Assembly: GCF_002777965.1 (NCBI RefSeq)
Contig: NZ_NGVR01000017.1
Coordinates: forward strand, 62,001-126,000
DNA: 64,000 nucleotides
DNA from: Proteus columbae
GTDB lineage: Bacteria > Pseudomonadota > Gammaproteobacteria > Enterobacterales > Enterobacteriaceae
Direction of reading: 5' to 3'
Position numbers and translations under genes: made by a program
The notes under the pieces: model-generated
Databases searched by the model: none
The model's input: only the letters and a program-made list of their open reading frames with translations
Told to the model about the DNA's origin: nothing
Part shown: positions 52,249-64,000 of the stretch, in pieces
How the letters are laid out: every line of letters starts with the position of its first letter
Numbering within the stretch: position 1 is the first letter of the stretch

Positions 52249-52313
52249 TCTAAAATCGATTATATCTATATTCAAGCACCTCATAGTTAATTGACTTTGG
52301 GGTGTTTGTCTTC

Positions 52314-52871
52314 TTATTCGTTAATTTGTCTTCTTAACGCCGATATCTTCTCAACAGTTTCTTGTAATTCAATGCTATTTTCATTGTTACTTATTCGTAA
52401 AGCTAAATTCCATTTACACAATATTTTGGCATTGTGGCTAAGTTCAGGACATTTATGTAAACGATTATTCTTTTCTAACCAATCTGCAACAACAGACCAA
52501 TCCCATAATGGAGATTGTCCTTTTATCCGTTGAATGGGTGAAGGAAAACTTCCACTACCTCTTAAACCATCTTTTAATAATGCTATTGCCTGCCGTGTTA
52601 ATCCTGTTAGATCTGCAATATCACTTAAACCTACCATTGTAGAATCTACCGACTCCACTCTTATTCTCATGCCTGTTGACTCAACATCCACTATTGCAGA
52701 GCTAATAGCTTCATCTAATGAATTTGCATCTCTATCAAACTCTAGATATACAGATTTTCCATAAAAGCAGACTAAAGCATCATTACAACCATTTTCAAAT
52801 AGAGCATCTTCCAATCCATCGATATCACTCGATATACCTGATAATGTTAATGTAAAATTAAATAAAGGCAT
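52314..52871 (-). CDS. HTH protein, likely antitoxin-type partner of the small upstream gene
   Basis: A 185-residue protein. The N-terminal domain (about 1-76) contains FENGCNDALV and YLEFDRDANSLDEAISSAI, a pattern I know from widespread proteins annotated only as DNA-binding. Residues 79-136 (GLSDIADLTGLTRQAIALL, then PLWDWSVVADWLEKN) form a MerR/Xis-like helix-turn-helix. It follows the 74-residue gene by 60 bases, with a hairpin between, and has its own GTGGAG ribosome site. Gene pairing, the HTH and the palindromic promoter suggest the regulator/antitoxin of a two-gene module. The assignment is an inference. Confidence 0.75.
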   Translation of the reverse strand: MPLFNFTLTLSGISSDIDGLEDALFENGCNDALVCFYGKSVYLEFDRDANSLDEAISSAIVDVESTGMRIRVESVDSTMVGLSDIADLTGLTRQAIALLKDGLRGSGSFPSPIQRIKGQSPLWDWSVVADWLEKNNRLHKCPELSHNAKILCKWNLALRISNNENSIELQETVEKISALRRQINE

Positions 52872-52897
52872 TGTTACTCCACTAAATTCACCCTGAT

Positions 52898-52918
52898 AAA
52901 AGCGACCTAAGTCGCTTT
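52898..52918 (-). terminator. Hairpin between the two genes of the TA-like module
   Basis: AAAGCGAC and GTCGCTTT around a 4-base loop, with a short T run on the minus strand. It may attenuate the downstream HTH gene. Confidence 0.55.
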
Positions 52919-52931
52919 ATTTACTAAAAGA

Positions 52932-53156
52932 TCAAAAACACTGATTAACCTTTCTTATTATCTGCTTAGCATGATTTTCCATATTTGATGGTGTACACCA
53001 AACACTAATCTGATGATTTTTATGCTCATTAGCTGGGTCACCACAACGTAGTTTACAAAATGTATGTGAGTGATTACCCGAAGCAATCCATACCCATTCA
53101 TGCTTCAAAGCATATTCAATAGCAGATTGAATATGTTTATTTGGATGTTTCTTCAT
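52932..53156 (-). CDS. Small HicA-like protein, likely toxin-type partner
   Basis: A 74-residue protein. A helix (HIQSAIEYALKHEW) leads into WIASGNHSHTFCKLRCG, reminiscent of the HicA/YcfA strand with catalytic His (G-S-H-H). Then comes ISVWCTPSNMENHAKQIIRK, a motif I recall from small hypothetical proteins that pair with the HTH family encoded next. His29/His31 are candidate active residues; four cysteines (34, 38, 54, 73) are notable. A strong ribosome site GGAGG is 3 bases before the ATG. Function is inferred from fold-like pattern and context only. Confidence 0.72.
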   Translation of the reverse strand: MKKHPNKHIQSAIEYALKHEWVWIASGNHSHTFCKLRCGDPANEHKNHQISVWCTPSNMENHAKQIIRKVNQCF

Positions 53157-53174
53157 TAACCTCCAATAAGCTTA

Positions 53175-53204
53175 ATTTAATATCAACCGTTGACGAATGT
53201 CAAC
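53175..53204 (-). promoter_or_regulatory. Promoter with overlapping palindrome for the TA-like module
   Basis: On the minus strand TTGACA (53203-53198) is a perfect -35 box, 17 bases from TTAAAT (53180-53175). The -35 is inside GTTGAC-GAAT-GTCAAC (53189-53204), a perfect inverted repeat suited to autorepression. The start site would be about 12 bases before the first ATG. Confidence 0.65.
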
Positions 53205-53210
53205 AAACAA

Positions 53211-53241
53211 GCTCTCAATAAGAAATATTTGTATTGAAAGC
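53211..53241. repeat. Imperfect palindrome upstream of the TA-like promoter
   Basis: A 31-base dyad beginning GCTCTCAATA and ending TATTGAAAGC; 12 of 15 pairs match. It lies just upstream of the -35 box and could be a second operator. Confidence 0.45.
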
Positions 53242-53387
53242 TAAAAAAGCTTATCAAAATTCTCTTTTTATAAAAATAAAATCAATATAAACAAAAGGTT
53301 AAAAGTATTTATTATATCTATATAGAAAATTGGAAAGATCAACAATAAGGGAAATATAATGAGTCGATACATTATATTTAATATAAA

Positions 53388-53424
53388 AAAGGTCAAATTC
53401 TATAAAAGTGAATTTGACCTTTAG
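53388..53424 (-). terminator. Terminator after ygiD
   Basis: AAAGGTCAAATTC (53388-53400) pairs perfectly with GAATTTGACCTTT (53410-53422). A T run follows on the minus strand, 30 bases past the ygiD stop. Confidence 0.88.
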
Positions 53425-53453
53425 ATTTTATAAATTGGGTTTATTGAACAATA

Positions 53454-54239
53454 TTATCCAATCTGAAATGTCATCATACTGAGCGATTTATTGACAATAT
53501 CATTATTCAGCACTGTTACCTTTTCCCCCACTTGTTTTAAACCTAATAGATACAACGCAGGTAAAAAGTGATCCGGTGTAGGATGTGCCAATCGCCCTTC
53601 TTCTGTTGATAAGATAGTAAATAACGCTTCTGGTACATTATCGCTTCGTAAGCTGTTTTCAACTGTCTCATTAAAGGCTAATGCCCAAGGATAAGGCGCT
53701 GCATCGCTATTTTGCCAATCCATCATTCTTAAATTGTGAACAATATTACCACTACCAATAATCAAGACACCTTCTTTACGCAGCTCAACTAGTTTTTGAC
53801 CTAATTCGTAGTGCCATTGTGCTGATTGACTCGCATCAATACTTAATTGAACGACTGGAATATTTGCCTTGGGATACATTTTTTCAAGTATTCCCCAACT
53901 TCCATGATCTAATCCCCATTGATCCATATCGAGTTTTAATTTAATTGGATCAATAAGATCTTCAATCAGCGCGGCTAAACCTATCGAGCCTCGTGCTCGG
54001 TATTCTATTGCGTACAGCTCTGGTGGAAATCCATAAAAATCATGAATTGTCTTTGGTTGCGACATTGCCGTCACATAAGTTCCATCGGTATACCAATGAG
54101 CAGAAATCACTAAAATCGCTTTAGGCTGAGGAAGCGTTTCCCCTAATTTTGACCAGAGGCGAGTATATGTATTATCTTCTAATACATTCATTGGACTACC
54201 ATGCCCAATAAATAACGCTGGCATCATTTTTGTTTCCAT
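53454..54239 (-). CDS. ygiD: YgiD, 4,5-DOPA extradiol dioxygenase family
   Basis: A LigB-type class III extradiol dioxygenase; the E. coli homologue cleaves L-DOPA. With ATG 54239 (after AGAGGTGG) it has 261 residues (E. coli 262). Conserved histidines are His13 in IGHGSPM, His48 in SAHWYT, His112 in DHGSWG and His169 in IVHNLR. An upstream GTG (54245) would add two residues. In E. coli the gene is next to ygiC; here the TA-like module lies between, and zupT is missing before ribB. Confidence 0.92.
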   Translation of the reverse strand: METKMMPALFIGHGSPMNVLEDNTYTRLWSKLGETLPQPKAILVISAHWYTDGTYVTAMSQPKTIHDFYGFPPELYAIEYRARGSIGLAALIEDLIDPIKLKLDMDQWGLDHGSWGILEKMYPKANIPVVQLSIDASQSAQWHYELGQKLVELRKEGVLIIGSGNIVHNLRMMDWQNSDAAPYPWALAFNETVENSLRSDNVPEALFTILSTEEGRLAHPTPDHFLPALYLLGLKQVGEKVTVLNNDIVNKSLSMMTFQIG

Positions 54240-54415
54240 AACCACCTCTTATGGCGAGTGTTCTTATCACATAAGCATACTGCCTTCTTACTTGAAATAT
54301 AGTCAAAGAAGTATGAAATAGTTATTCAAAAAATATGAAAAAACCACCTAAGTTTCCTTAAGTGGCTTGATATAAGTGTGTGTGTGTTTTCAGTGTCGTT
54401 TATAACATGTTAATT

Positions 54416-55069
54416 TCAGCCAGCTTTTTTCTCCTCACGAAGACGATAAGCCACTAAATCTTCAATAGTTAACACAGGCATATTGTGCTTTTTAGCAAAA
54501 GTGATCACTTCTGGTGCTCTTGCCATTGTGCCATCGTCATTTGTTAACTCGCATAACACTGCAACAGGTTTAAAACCGGCTAAAGTTGCTAAATCAATTG
54601 ACGCTTCAGTGTGTCCGCCACGCGTTAACACACCACCAGGTTGAGCACGTAATGGGAATACGTGACCTGGGCGATTTAAATCGCTTGGTTTTGCATTGTC
54701 AGCTGCCGCTGCACGTACTGTGGTTAAACGATCGGATGCTGAAACACCCGTTGTAACACCTTGTGCTGCTTCAATTGTTACCGTAAACGCGGTATGGAAA
54801 TGACTGGTGTTATTTTCCACCATCATAGGCAAATCAAGTTGTTGACGGCGTTCTTCTGTAATACATAAACAAACAATGCCACTACCATGACGAATAGACA
54901 TCGCCATTTGTTCTGTGGTCATAGTTTCTGCTGCGAAAACCATATCGCCTTCATTTTCACGGTTCTCGTCATCGAGCACCATCACGCCTTTACCAGCACG
55001 AAGGGCTTCTAGAGCAAGTTCAACACGCTCAAATGGATTACCGAATTCGGAAAGTAGCGTCTGATTCAT
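54416..55069 (-). CDS. ribB: 3,4-dihydroxy-2-butanone-4-phosphate synthase RibB
   Basis: Makes the four-carbon precursor of riboflavin from ribulose 5-phosphate. The 217 residues equal the E. coli length, with the metal/substrate loop [10 protein letters not shown] (about 38-47) and RHGSGIVC. The gene is controlled by the FMN riboswitch 130 bases upstream. The leader between them, including TAAGACTGCCCTGGTTCTGG, resembles the E. coli ribB leader and ends in GAGG before the ATG, so control of both transcription and translation is plausible. Confidence 0.97.
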   Translation of the reverse strand: MNQTLLSEFGNPFERVELALEALRAGKGVMVLDDENRENEGDMVFAAETMTTEQMAMSIRHGSGIVCLCITEERRQQLDLPMMVENNTSHFHTAFTVTIEAAQGVTTGVSASDRLTTVRAAAADNAKPSDLNRPGHVFPLRAQPGGVLTRGGHTEASIDLATLAGFKPVAVLCELTNDDGTMARAPEVITFAKKHNMPVLTIEDLVAYRLREEKKAG

Positions 55070-55198
55070 GGTAAAAAAACCTCAATAATTAATGAAAGTT
55101 ACCAGAACCAGGGCAGTCTTAGGAGTGGATCTCTGCTTAATAAACATACAAGCAGAAACAACAGGAATGGATACAATGATCCTACTGATGCTATTTTA

Positions 55199-55348
55199 TT
55201 CTCTCCCATCCAGACTTTAACTGTCGGCTCCAGAATCACACTGGATCTGCTGACCTTTGCATTACAATGGCAACGCAAAGCGCTCGCGGGCTTTACCTAA
55301 GTATTCAGGTATCTACCGCCGGTGGGGACTTTCACCCCGCCCTGAGAT
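55199..55348 (-). promoter_or_regulatory. FMN riboswitch (RFN element) of ribB
   Basis: Read on the minus strand: TCAGGGCGGGGTG, then CCCCACCGGCGGTA, AAGCCCGCGAGCG, GGTCAGCAGATCC, GAGCCGACAGT and GGATGGGAGAGAA. All conserved RFN blocks are present in order. It is expected to shut off ribB when FMN is abundant. Confidence 0.97.
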
Positions 55349-55555
55349 TAACGGTGAAACTATACGCTTTAAAATTATAAGAGGCAATCATCAATCGGCG
55401 ACAATCTCTACTTCATCACATAATCATTTTATGACATACGGTTATTTAACGATTTATAATAAAAAAGTAACAATAATCTTGATATCTGGTTTTATTCCCT
55501 CTGTCCTCATATTACACTTAGCCTCAGCTTTCTATTTTATTTGTGAGGACTTCCC

Positions 55556-55867
55556 ATGTTGGACCCGAAAAAACTTGAACAAGTCGCGCGCCAAATCCAA
55601 AATGTTCTGCCTCAGGGCATTAAAGATTTTGGTGATGATATTGATAAAAAAATCCGCACTGTTCTGCAATCTCAATTAAACAAATTGGATTTAGTCAATC
55701 GCGAAGAGTTTGATGTACAAACTCAAGTCTTATTACGTACTCGTGAAAAACTGACCCGTTTAGAACAACGTTTAAATGAGTTAGAAGCAAGTCTACTGGA
55801 AAAACCTCAAACTGAAGTTGAAGAAGTCGAAATTGTGGTAGAAGCCCAACCTGATAATAAAGCTTAA
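55556..55867 (+). CDS. ubiK: Ubiquinone biosynthesis accessory factor UbiK (YqiC)
   Basis: A small accessory protein of the Ubi complex needed for efficient aerobic ubiquinone synthesis. The 103 residues (E. coli 96 as I recall) include [22 protein letters not shown] at about 40-61 (quoted here in part: [12 protein letters not shown]) and a C-terminal coiled coil that mediates trimer formation. The last 15 residues are acidic. The ATG follows GTGAGGAC. It is monocistronic, between the FMN riboswitch (divergent) and a bidirectional terminator. Confidence 0.95.
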   Translation: MLDPKKLEQVARQIQNVLPQGIKDFGDDIDKKIRTVLQSQLNKLDLVNREEFDVQTQVLLRTREKLTRLEQRLNELEASLLEKPQTEVEEVEIVVEAQPDNKA

Positions 55868-55910
55868 TTCTTTCACTTTATTGCTGATTTTAATTGGCTA
55901 ATAAAACAAA

Positions 55911-55946
55911 AACCCTGTATCTCACAAAGACACAGGGTTATTTTTT
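55911..55946. terminator. Bidirectional terminator between ubiK and the phospho-glucosidase gene
   Basis: AACCCTGT (55911-55918) pairs with ACAGGGTT (55932-55939). T runs occur on both strands. Confidence 0.85.
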
Positions 55947-55969
55947 ATACATAAAAAGCTAATTAATCA

Positions 55970-58920
<2,951 letters not shown>

Positions 58921-59222
58921 AAAAAATATCCTCTTATTTACTGCTACTGAAATGACACGCTTTTTAATTTATTTTGATTCTGTGAAATTAGATTAGATTC
59001 TTTTCTCTTTATTCTCTCATCTCAAATGAACTATTCGTGATCTAATTCATACTAATCTTTCACGTCAAGTGATCTACTTTTTAGTGAAAAGGCAGATCAG
59101 TTTTTATTTTTTGATAACGTTCACATTTTAAAGGTATAAATGATTATGCTATATATCAAAAGATTAGATTCATATAAATTAAATAGAATAAGCCAATTTT
59201 TATAATAAAAAGAGGTATAAAA
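58921..59222. promoter_or_regulatory. Control region between the PTS operon and its regulator
   Basis: An 11-base direct repeat AGATTAGATTC occurs at 58990-59000 and 59161-59171. Inverted relatives lie between, as in GTGATCTAATTC (from about 59037), and TGATCT/AGATCA flank 59070-59099. A CRP-like site spans 59107-59128, with a perfect TCACATTT right half and TGAT on the left. Together they fit repression by the GntR protein and activation by cAMP-CRP. Confidence 0.5.
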
Positions 59223-59927
59223 ATGATCTATAAAGACATTGCAAAAAGCCTAAGAATTCAAATAAATTCTGCCGGATATCAAATTGGTGACCCACTACCC
59301 GCAGAAAAAATATTAGCGCAACAATACAACGCATCGAGAATGACAATACGTAAAGCTGTAGATTTATTAGTTATTGCAGGATTATTAGAACGAAAACATG
59401 GCTCAGGGACTTATATTAAAGAAAAAGATGTTCATCATGAAAATGCTAGCCTAAAAGGCTTCGTCGAATTAATGGCAAACACTGGTCACAACGTAAGGAG
59501 CGAAGTGATAGAGTTTAGTGTTATTCCCTGTCCTTTATCTATTTCTAGTAAATTACGCATAAACTCAAATGAGCGTATCTTTTATTCAAGAAGAATACGT
59601 TATGTTGACAATAAACCGCTTATTGTTGAAGACAGTTATATGCCCGTAAAATATTTTAGTAATTTAACATTAGCTCATTTAGAAGGCTCTAAATTTGATT
59701 TCATTGAAAATATTTGCCAAATAAAAATAGCGGGAAGTTACGAAACTTTTCACCCTATTATGCCGGATAACAATATTTGTCAGTTATTAAAAATAGAGAA
59801 TAACATTCCCATATTAAGGCTCAGCACATTATCATATAGTATTCATGGTGATTATATTAATTACTCAATAATGTATAGAAATACCCAAGATTATATTGTT
59901 GAATATCATTTAAAACGAGAACAATAA
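59223..59927 (+). CDS. GntR/HutC-family regulator with UTRA domain
   Basis: A 234-residue transcriptional regulator. The N-terminal winged helix (about 1-70) has the signature PLPAEKILAQQYNASRMTIR and then LLERKHGSGTYI. The C-terminal UTRA ligand domain (about 80-230) ends in a typical HLKREQ tail. It is divergent from the EIICB-phosphoglucosidase operon and so is the likely repressor, with a sugar phosphate as inducer. AGAGG lies before the ATG. The family is clear; the target is inferred. Confidence 0.88.
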   Translation: MIYKDIAKSLRIQINSAGYQIGDPLPAEKILAQQYNASRMTIRKAVDLLVIAGLLERKHGSGTYIKEKDVHHENASLKGFVELMANTGHNVRSEVIEFSVIPCPLSISSKLRINSNERIFYSRRIRYVDNKPLIVEDSYMPVKYFSNLTLAHLEGSKFDFIENICQIKIAGSYETFHPIMPDNNICQLLKIENNIPILRLSTLSYSIHGDYINYSIMYRNTQDYIVEYHLKREQ

Positions 59928-59980
59928 TCATTAATATAAAACGACATTTAATATTAATAATTGGTTTTATTGTTATGTCA

Positions 59981-60008
59981 GCAAAAAAAAGCACTCCGAA
60001 GAGTGCCT
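59981..60008 (-). terminator. Terminator of hldE
   Basis: On the minus strand GCACTC-TTCG-GAGTGC is followed by eight T. The stable TTCG loop and its location 20 bases after the hldE stop make it a clear intrinsic terminator. Confidence 0.92.
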
Positions 60009-60028
60009 TTCATTTTTTATAAATGCCA

Positions 60029-61453
60029 TTATTTCTTTTTAATCGCATTGATAATATTCGTTGTAGAAATACCGTCTTCAAAATTTAGCACTTTGACTTC
60101 ACCGCCAGCAGCCCATACTTCTTTGCTACCCGCGATATCTTCAGGCTTATAGTCGCCACCTTTAACTAAGATATCCGGTAATACAGAGGCAATTAAGCGC
60201 TGTGGTGTATCTTCTTCAAACGCAACAACCCAATCGACGGCACCTAATGCGCCTAACACAGTCATACGTTGCTCTAATGGGTTAACAGGGCGACTTTCAC
60301 CTTTTAAGCGCTTAGTAGACGCATCACTATTTACAGCAACAATAAGGCGATCACCTAATTTGCGTGCATTCGCTAAATAGCTAACATGACCTGCATGAAG
60401 AATATCAAAACAACCATTTGTCATTACAATACGTTCACCGCGCTGACGCGCCAATTCGACAGCTTGTTTTAATTGTTCTTCTTCCATCATGCCAAACCCG
60501 TTGTCAGAACGACCACGGATCGCATTTTCAAGCTCAATAGGTGACACCGTTGATGTCCCTAATTTACCCACAACAACACCTGCTGCTGCGTTAGCAAGGA
60601 AACAGGCTTCACCTAAAGGTTTGCCAGCAGCTAAAGAGGTTGCTAGTACGCCAATTACCGTATCACCAGCACCTGTTACATCATAAACTTCTTGTGCTTG
60701 GGTAGGTAAATGCAATGGAGCTTCATTAGCACGAAGTAAACTCATTCCGCGCTCTGAGCGAGTGATCAACAACGCTTCAAGATCTAAATCTCGAACTAAT
60801 TGAGTACCTTTTTCTACCAGCTCATCATCGGTTTTACAAACACCAACGACTTGTTCAAATTCAGACATATTTGGCGTTAATAGCGTCGCACCACGATAGC
60901 GTTCAAAATCAGATCCCTTAGGATCGATTAATACAGGCACACCGGCTTTTTTCGCCAGTTGGATCATCTCTTGAACATGAGAAAGCGCGCCTTTGGCATA
61001 GTCTGATAACACTAATGCGCCAATAGAAGGTAATGCTTGTTGAATACGTTCATAAATAGGTTGAGGATCAACATTACTAAACCCTTCTTCAAAATCAAGA
61101 CGGATTAATTGCTGATTACGAGAAAGAACACGTAATTTTGTGATCGTTGGGTGTGTCGCAACAGAGACAAAATCACAACGCACATTGACCTGATTTAATG
61201 TATTGCTCAATGCTTTTGCGGCTTCATCAATACCTGTTAAACCCACTAAACGCGAATTAGCACCAAGAGACGCAATATTCATCGCAACGTTTGCTGCACC
61301 ACCTGGTCGCTCTTCTGTGGTATCAACTTTAACCACTGGCACAGGGGCTTCTGGTGAAATTCGACTTGTTGGGCCATACCAATAGCGGTCTAACATGACG
61401 TCACCGACAACCAACACATTGGCCTTATTAAAATCCGGCAGCGTTACTTTCAT
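60029..61453 (-). CDS. hldE: Bifunctional heptose-7-phosphate kinase / heptose-1-phosphate adenylyltransferase HldE
   Basis: Makes ADP-heptose for the LPS inner core. From ATG 61453 (after GGAG) it has 474 residues (E. coli 477). The N-terminal ribokinase-type domain (about 1-318) carries GGAANVAMN and the catalytic [11 protein letters not shown]. The C-terminal nucleotidyltransferase (about 343-474) has [16 protein letters not shown]. An upstream in-frame extension of 15 codons is unrelated to the family and rejected. It is followed by its own terminator; glnE lies 95 bases upstream, as in E. coli. Confidence 0.97.
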   Translation of the reverse strand: MKVTLPDFNKANVLVVGDVMLDRYWYGPTSRISPEAPVPVVKVDTTEERPGGAANVAMNIASLGANSRLVGLTGIDEAAKALSNTLNQVNVRCDFVSVATHPTITKLRVLSRNQQLIRLDFEEGFSNVDPQPIYERIQQALPSIGALVLSDYAKGALSHVQEMIQLAKKAGVPVLIDPKGSDFERYRGATLLTPNMSEFEQVVGVCKTDDELVEKGTQLVRDLDLEALLITRSERGMSLLRANEAPLHLPTQAQEVYDVTGAGDTVIGVLATSLAAGKPLGEACFLANAAAGVVVGKLGTSTVSPIELENAIRGRSDNGFGMMEEEQLKQAVELARQRGERIVMTNGCFDILHAGHVSYLANARKLGDRLIVAVNSDASTKRLKGESRPVNPLEQRMTVLGALGAVDWVVAFEEDTPQRLIASVLPDILVKGGDYKPEDIAGSKEVWAAGGEVKVLNFEDGISTTNIINAIKKK

Positions 61454-61548
61454 CCCATACTCCACATTTATTTTCAAAATAAGCCGAAATAATACCATAA
61501 CTTGTTAGGCAAAAAGAGATACACATAAGACTTCATGCCAACAAACTA

Positions 61549-64000
61549 TTACTCTTGTTCACCAAGCCACTTTAGTTTGCTTTTTAATACACACTCTCGC
61601 TCTGCGATAAAACAATGATTATCCACAATGGCAGGTAATGCTTGTAAAGCCAGATGATGCAATTCATTACGCAATGTGACATAAGCATGTGTTAAAGCGA
61701 GAGCTTCATCTTCATCCATCACTTGATGCTTTGCCATTAGCTCAAAAATACGCACATTATCAGACCAACGAGTTAAAGCAGGGTATTGGTGAGAAAAACG
61801 CAAGACTAAATATTGCGCGATAAATTCAATATCGGTAATACCGCCAGATGAGATTTTTAAATCAAACTTATCGGCTTGTGTTGGTGCAAGATGTTGCACC
61901 ATTTTTTTACGCATATCGCGCACTTCATTTTGTAACACATCAGCATCACGAGAAAGACATAGCGTTTCATGACGAATACGTGAAAACATCTGTTGTAATT
62001 CATCATCACCATAAATCATTCTAGCTCGAATTAAAGCTTGATGCTCCCAAGTCCACGCTTCATTTTTCTGATATTCATCAAAAGCTTGAATAGTACTAAC
62101 TAACATACCAGATTCACCCGAAGGGCGTAAACGCGCATCGACTTCATATAACACGCCAGAAGATGTTCTAGTACTAAACAAATGGATAATACGCTGTGCT
62201 AAACGCAGATAAAACTGGCGGGCATCAATCTGTTTTGCCCCTGTTGTCACCGTGTTTATTGGACAATCTAATAAAAATACCAAGTCCAAATCAGAGCTAT
62301 ATCCTAACTCCCATCCCCCTAATTTACCGTATCCAATCACTGCAAAACCCAGCCCATCACGATGAGCTAAATGTTCAGGTTCACCATAACGTTTCACCAT
62401 ATATGACCAAGCTTGATGAACAACGGCATGAATAATAGCTTCAGCTAAATAGGTTAAGTGGTCGCTAACCTTCATTACAGGCAATACACCTGTAATATCT
62501 TCAGCGGCGATCCTTAGTAATTGGGCTTGCTTAAACTGGCGTAATGCTTCTAATCGTTGCTCTTCATCTTCTTCTGGCACACGTAATAAATATTGCCGTA
62601 ATTCATCACGATACGCCTCTAAAGGTAGAGGTTGATAGAGAGAATTAGGATCAAGTAATTCATCTAATAATAAAGGGTGAAGCGCTAATTGTTCAGCGAT
62701 CATCGGAGATGCCGCACAGAGTCGTATAACATGCGTTAAAACTTCATCTGACTCTTGCATCAACTCTAAATACGTTGTGCGACTCACAATACTTAATAGC
62801 AAAGGCGTTACGCGTTGTAGTGTCACTAGGGTGAGAGGTTGCTGGCAAATTTTAGCCAATAGTTTTGGCATTAAGGCATCAAGAACATCGCGTCCTCTTG
62901 GCCCAATTGTTCGTTTGCCAATATCTTGACGAAAATTCTGCAACGTCTGATTTATCGCCTCAAGCGCTTCAATGGTTAATGTTTCATGAAATAATGGAGA
63001 GGTTTCAGGTAAGCGACCTAATAACCAAAGACGCTTAAATTCAGAGATATCGTCTTCATCATCATTTTCATCTTCTTCACCAATTAATTGTGTGAAAATC
63101 ACGGAAACAGCCTGCATCTTGTGGTTAATTTCTTGATAAAGCGTTTCCCAATCATCAAATCCCATCGCCAAAGTTAATCTGGCTTTATCTTCTAATGTGT
63201 CTGGCAATGTTTGGGTTTGTTGATCACCAATAGACTGTAAAAGATTTTCTAATTGACGAAGAAAAAGATAGCTTTCAGCCAATTGTGCCGTTTCTTCTGC
63301 GGTCAGTAATTCAAGTTTCGCAATAACGTTAAGTACCGTTAATAATGAATTACTTTGAAGCTCTGGCTCTCTACCACCGCGAATTAACTGAAAAACTTGC
63401 GTAATAAATTCGATTTCACGAATGCCACCAGAGCCTAATTTTATATTATCAATCATACCACGACGACGAACTTCTCGACTTATCATCGATTTCATATTTC
63501 TAAGTGATTGAATAACACTAAAATCAATATAACGACGATAAACAAAAGGACGCAACATTTGCCGTAAAACTTGGCAATACTCTTTCTTTTCAGCACCTAA
63601 AACACGTGCTTTGATCATCGCATAGCGTTCCCAATCGCGCCCTTGCTCTTGATAATAATCTTCCAATGCTGCAAAGCTCATAACTAAAGGCCCACTTTCT
63701 CCAAAAGGGCGTAATCGCATATCAACACGATAGACAAAACCATCAATAGTATGCTGATCCAAAGCCTTAATTAGCTTTTGACCTAAGCGAGTAAAAAACT
63801 GTGCATTATCTAATTCTCGGCGCCCGCCTTGTGTAAATCCATTTTCAGGATAGGCAAAAATTAAGTCGATATCGGAAGAAAAGTTAAGTTCAAACCCACC
63901 GAGTTTTCCCATTCCTAAAATCAATAACGGCTGAGGTTTCCCTTCATTATCACAAGGTGTTCCCCATTGCTGGCAACATTGTTGATAAAGCGTATCTCTC
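61549..64000 (-). CDS. glnE: Glutamine synthetase adenylyltransferase/deadenylase GlnE, C-terminal part
   Basis: Adds and removes AMP on glutamine synthetase under PII control. The visible part, about 817 codons, reaches the right edge; the first ~130 of about 946 residues lie outside. The N-terminal nucleotidyltransferase domain (deadenylylation) shows [14 protein letters not shown], and the C-terminal domain (adenylylation) shows [13 protein letters not shown]. The frame continues upstream of the TTG at 63924 to base 63999 with family-like residues (WGTPCDNEG), so it is not a true start. Located upstream of hldE as in E. coli. Confidence 0.96.
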   Translation of the reverse strand, partial: RDTLYQQCCQQWGTPCDNEGKPQPLLILGMGKLGGFELNFSSDIDLIFAYPENGFTQGGRRELDNAQFFTRLGQKLIKALDQHTIDGFVYRVDMRLRPFGESGPLVMSFAALEDYYQEQGRDWERYAMIKARVLGAEKKEYCQVLRQMLRPFVYRRYIDFSVIQSLRNMKSMISREVRRRGMIDNIKLGSGGIREIEFITQVFQLIRGGREPELQSNSLLTVLNVIAKLELLTAEETAQLAESYLFLRQLENLLQSIGDQQTQTLPDTLEDKARLTLAMGFDDWETLYQEINHKMQAVSVIFTQLIGEEDENDDEDDISEFKRLWLLGRLPETSPLFHETLTIEALEAINQTLQNFRQDIGKRTIGPRGRDVLDALMPKLLAKICQQPLTLVTLQRVTPLLLSIVSRTTYLELMQESDEVLTHVIRLCAASPMIAEQLALHPLLLDELLDPNSLYQPLPLEAYRDELRQYLLRVPEEDEEQRLEALRQFKQAQLLRIAAEDITGVLPVMKVSDHLTYLAEAIIHAVVHQAWSYMVKRYGEPEHLAHRDGLGFAVIGYGKLGGWELGYSSDLDLVFLLDCPINTVTTGAKQIDARQFYLRLAQRIIHLFSTRTSSGVLYEVDARLRPSGESGMLVSTIQAFDEYQKNEAWTWEHQALIRARMIYGDDELQQMFSRIRHETLCLSRDADVLQNEVRDMRKKMVQHLAPTQADKFDLKISSGGITDIEFIAQYLVLRFSHQYPALTRWSDNVRIFELMAKHQVMDEDEALALTHAYVTLRNELHHLALQALPAIVDNHCFIAERECVLKSKLKWLGEQE

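Noticed and set aside
52260..52313. Possible terminator after ygiC
   Set aside because: CACCTC/GGGGTG pairing is short with a large loop and poor T run; too weak to call.
55257..55679. 140-codon plus-strand frame over the ribB leader
   Set aside because: It overlaps the FMN riboswitch and ubiK in another frame and has no family resemblance.

Overview
The window is a low-G+C gammaproteobacterial chromosome segment that looks like Proteus, most likely P. mirabilis or a close relative. The housekeeping proteins are close to E. coli in length and motifs. The gene order matches enterobacterial blocks. A Pta-type subtilisin autotransporter (Proteus toxic agglutinin) sits beside ftsP, and a 127-bp ERIC element is present. 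I saw no insertion sequence, prophage, CRISPR array, rRNA or tRNA gene.

Layout. (1) 1-13774, minus strand: rppH-ptsP-lgt-thyA-ppdA-ppdB-ygdB-ppdC-recC-ptrA-recB, the same order as in E. coli; recB runs off the left edge. (2) 13892-23573, plus strand: a TPP riboswitch and thiBPQ, then polB, rapA and rluA. A possible 30-residue membrane peptide and djlA lie on the opposite strand. (3) 25048-31834, plus strand: lptD-surA-pdxA-rsmA-apaG-apaH (outer-membrane biogenesis, vitamin B6, rRNA methylation, Ap4A hydrolysis), ending convergently with folA at a shared terminator. (4) 32935-38049: an accessory stretch with an RhtB/LysE exporter, a very AT-rich orphan gene and the Pta-like autotransporter. 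(5) 38502-48412, minus strand: ftsP, an ERIC element, plsC, parC, parE, yqiA, cpdA and nudF. (6) 48626-55867: tolC, ygiB-ygiC, a two-gene toxin-antitoxin-like module, ygiD, ribB with its FMN riboswitch, and ubiK. (7) 55970-59927: a phospho-alpha-glucosidase gene and a PTS permease gene, divergent from a GntR/UTRA regulator. (8) 60029-64000: hldE and glnE (incomplete), minus strand.

Most interesting points. ParC is 985 residues instead of about 750, because its C-terminal beta-pinwheel region is present twice in tandem with a period of 237 residues. Between ygiC and ygiD there is a compact module: a small HicA-like protein, then an HTH protein, behind a consensus -35 box that lies inside a perfect palindrome. 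A gene of about 15-25 % G+C follows pta and resembles nothing I recognise. The lptD leader, the polB promoter and the alpha-glucoside control region carry further unexplained structures. Functions are assigned from recalled family features only; no searches were run.
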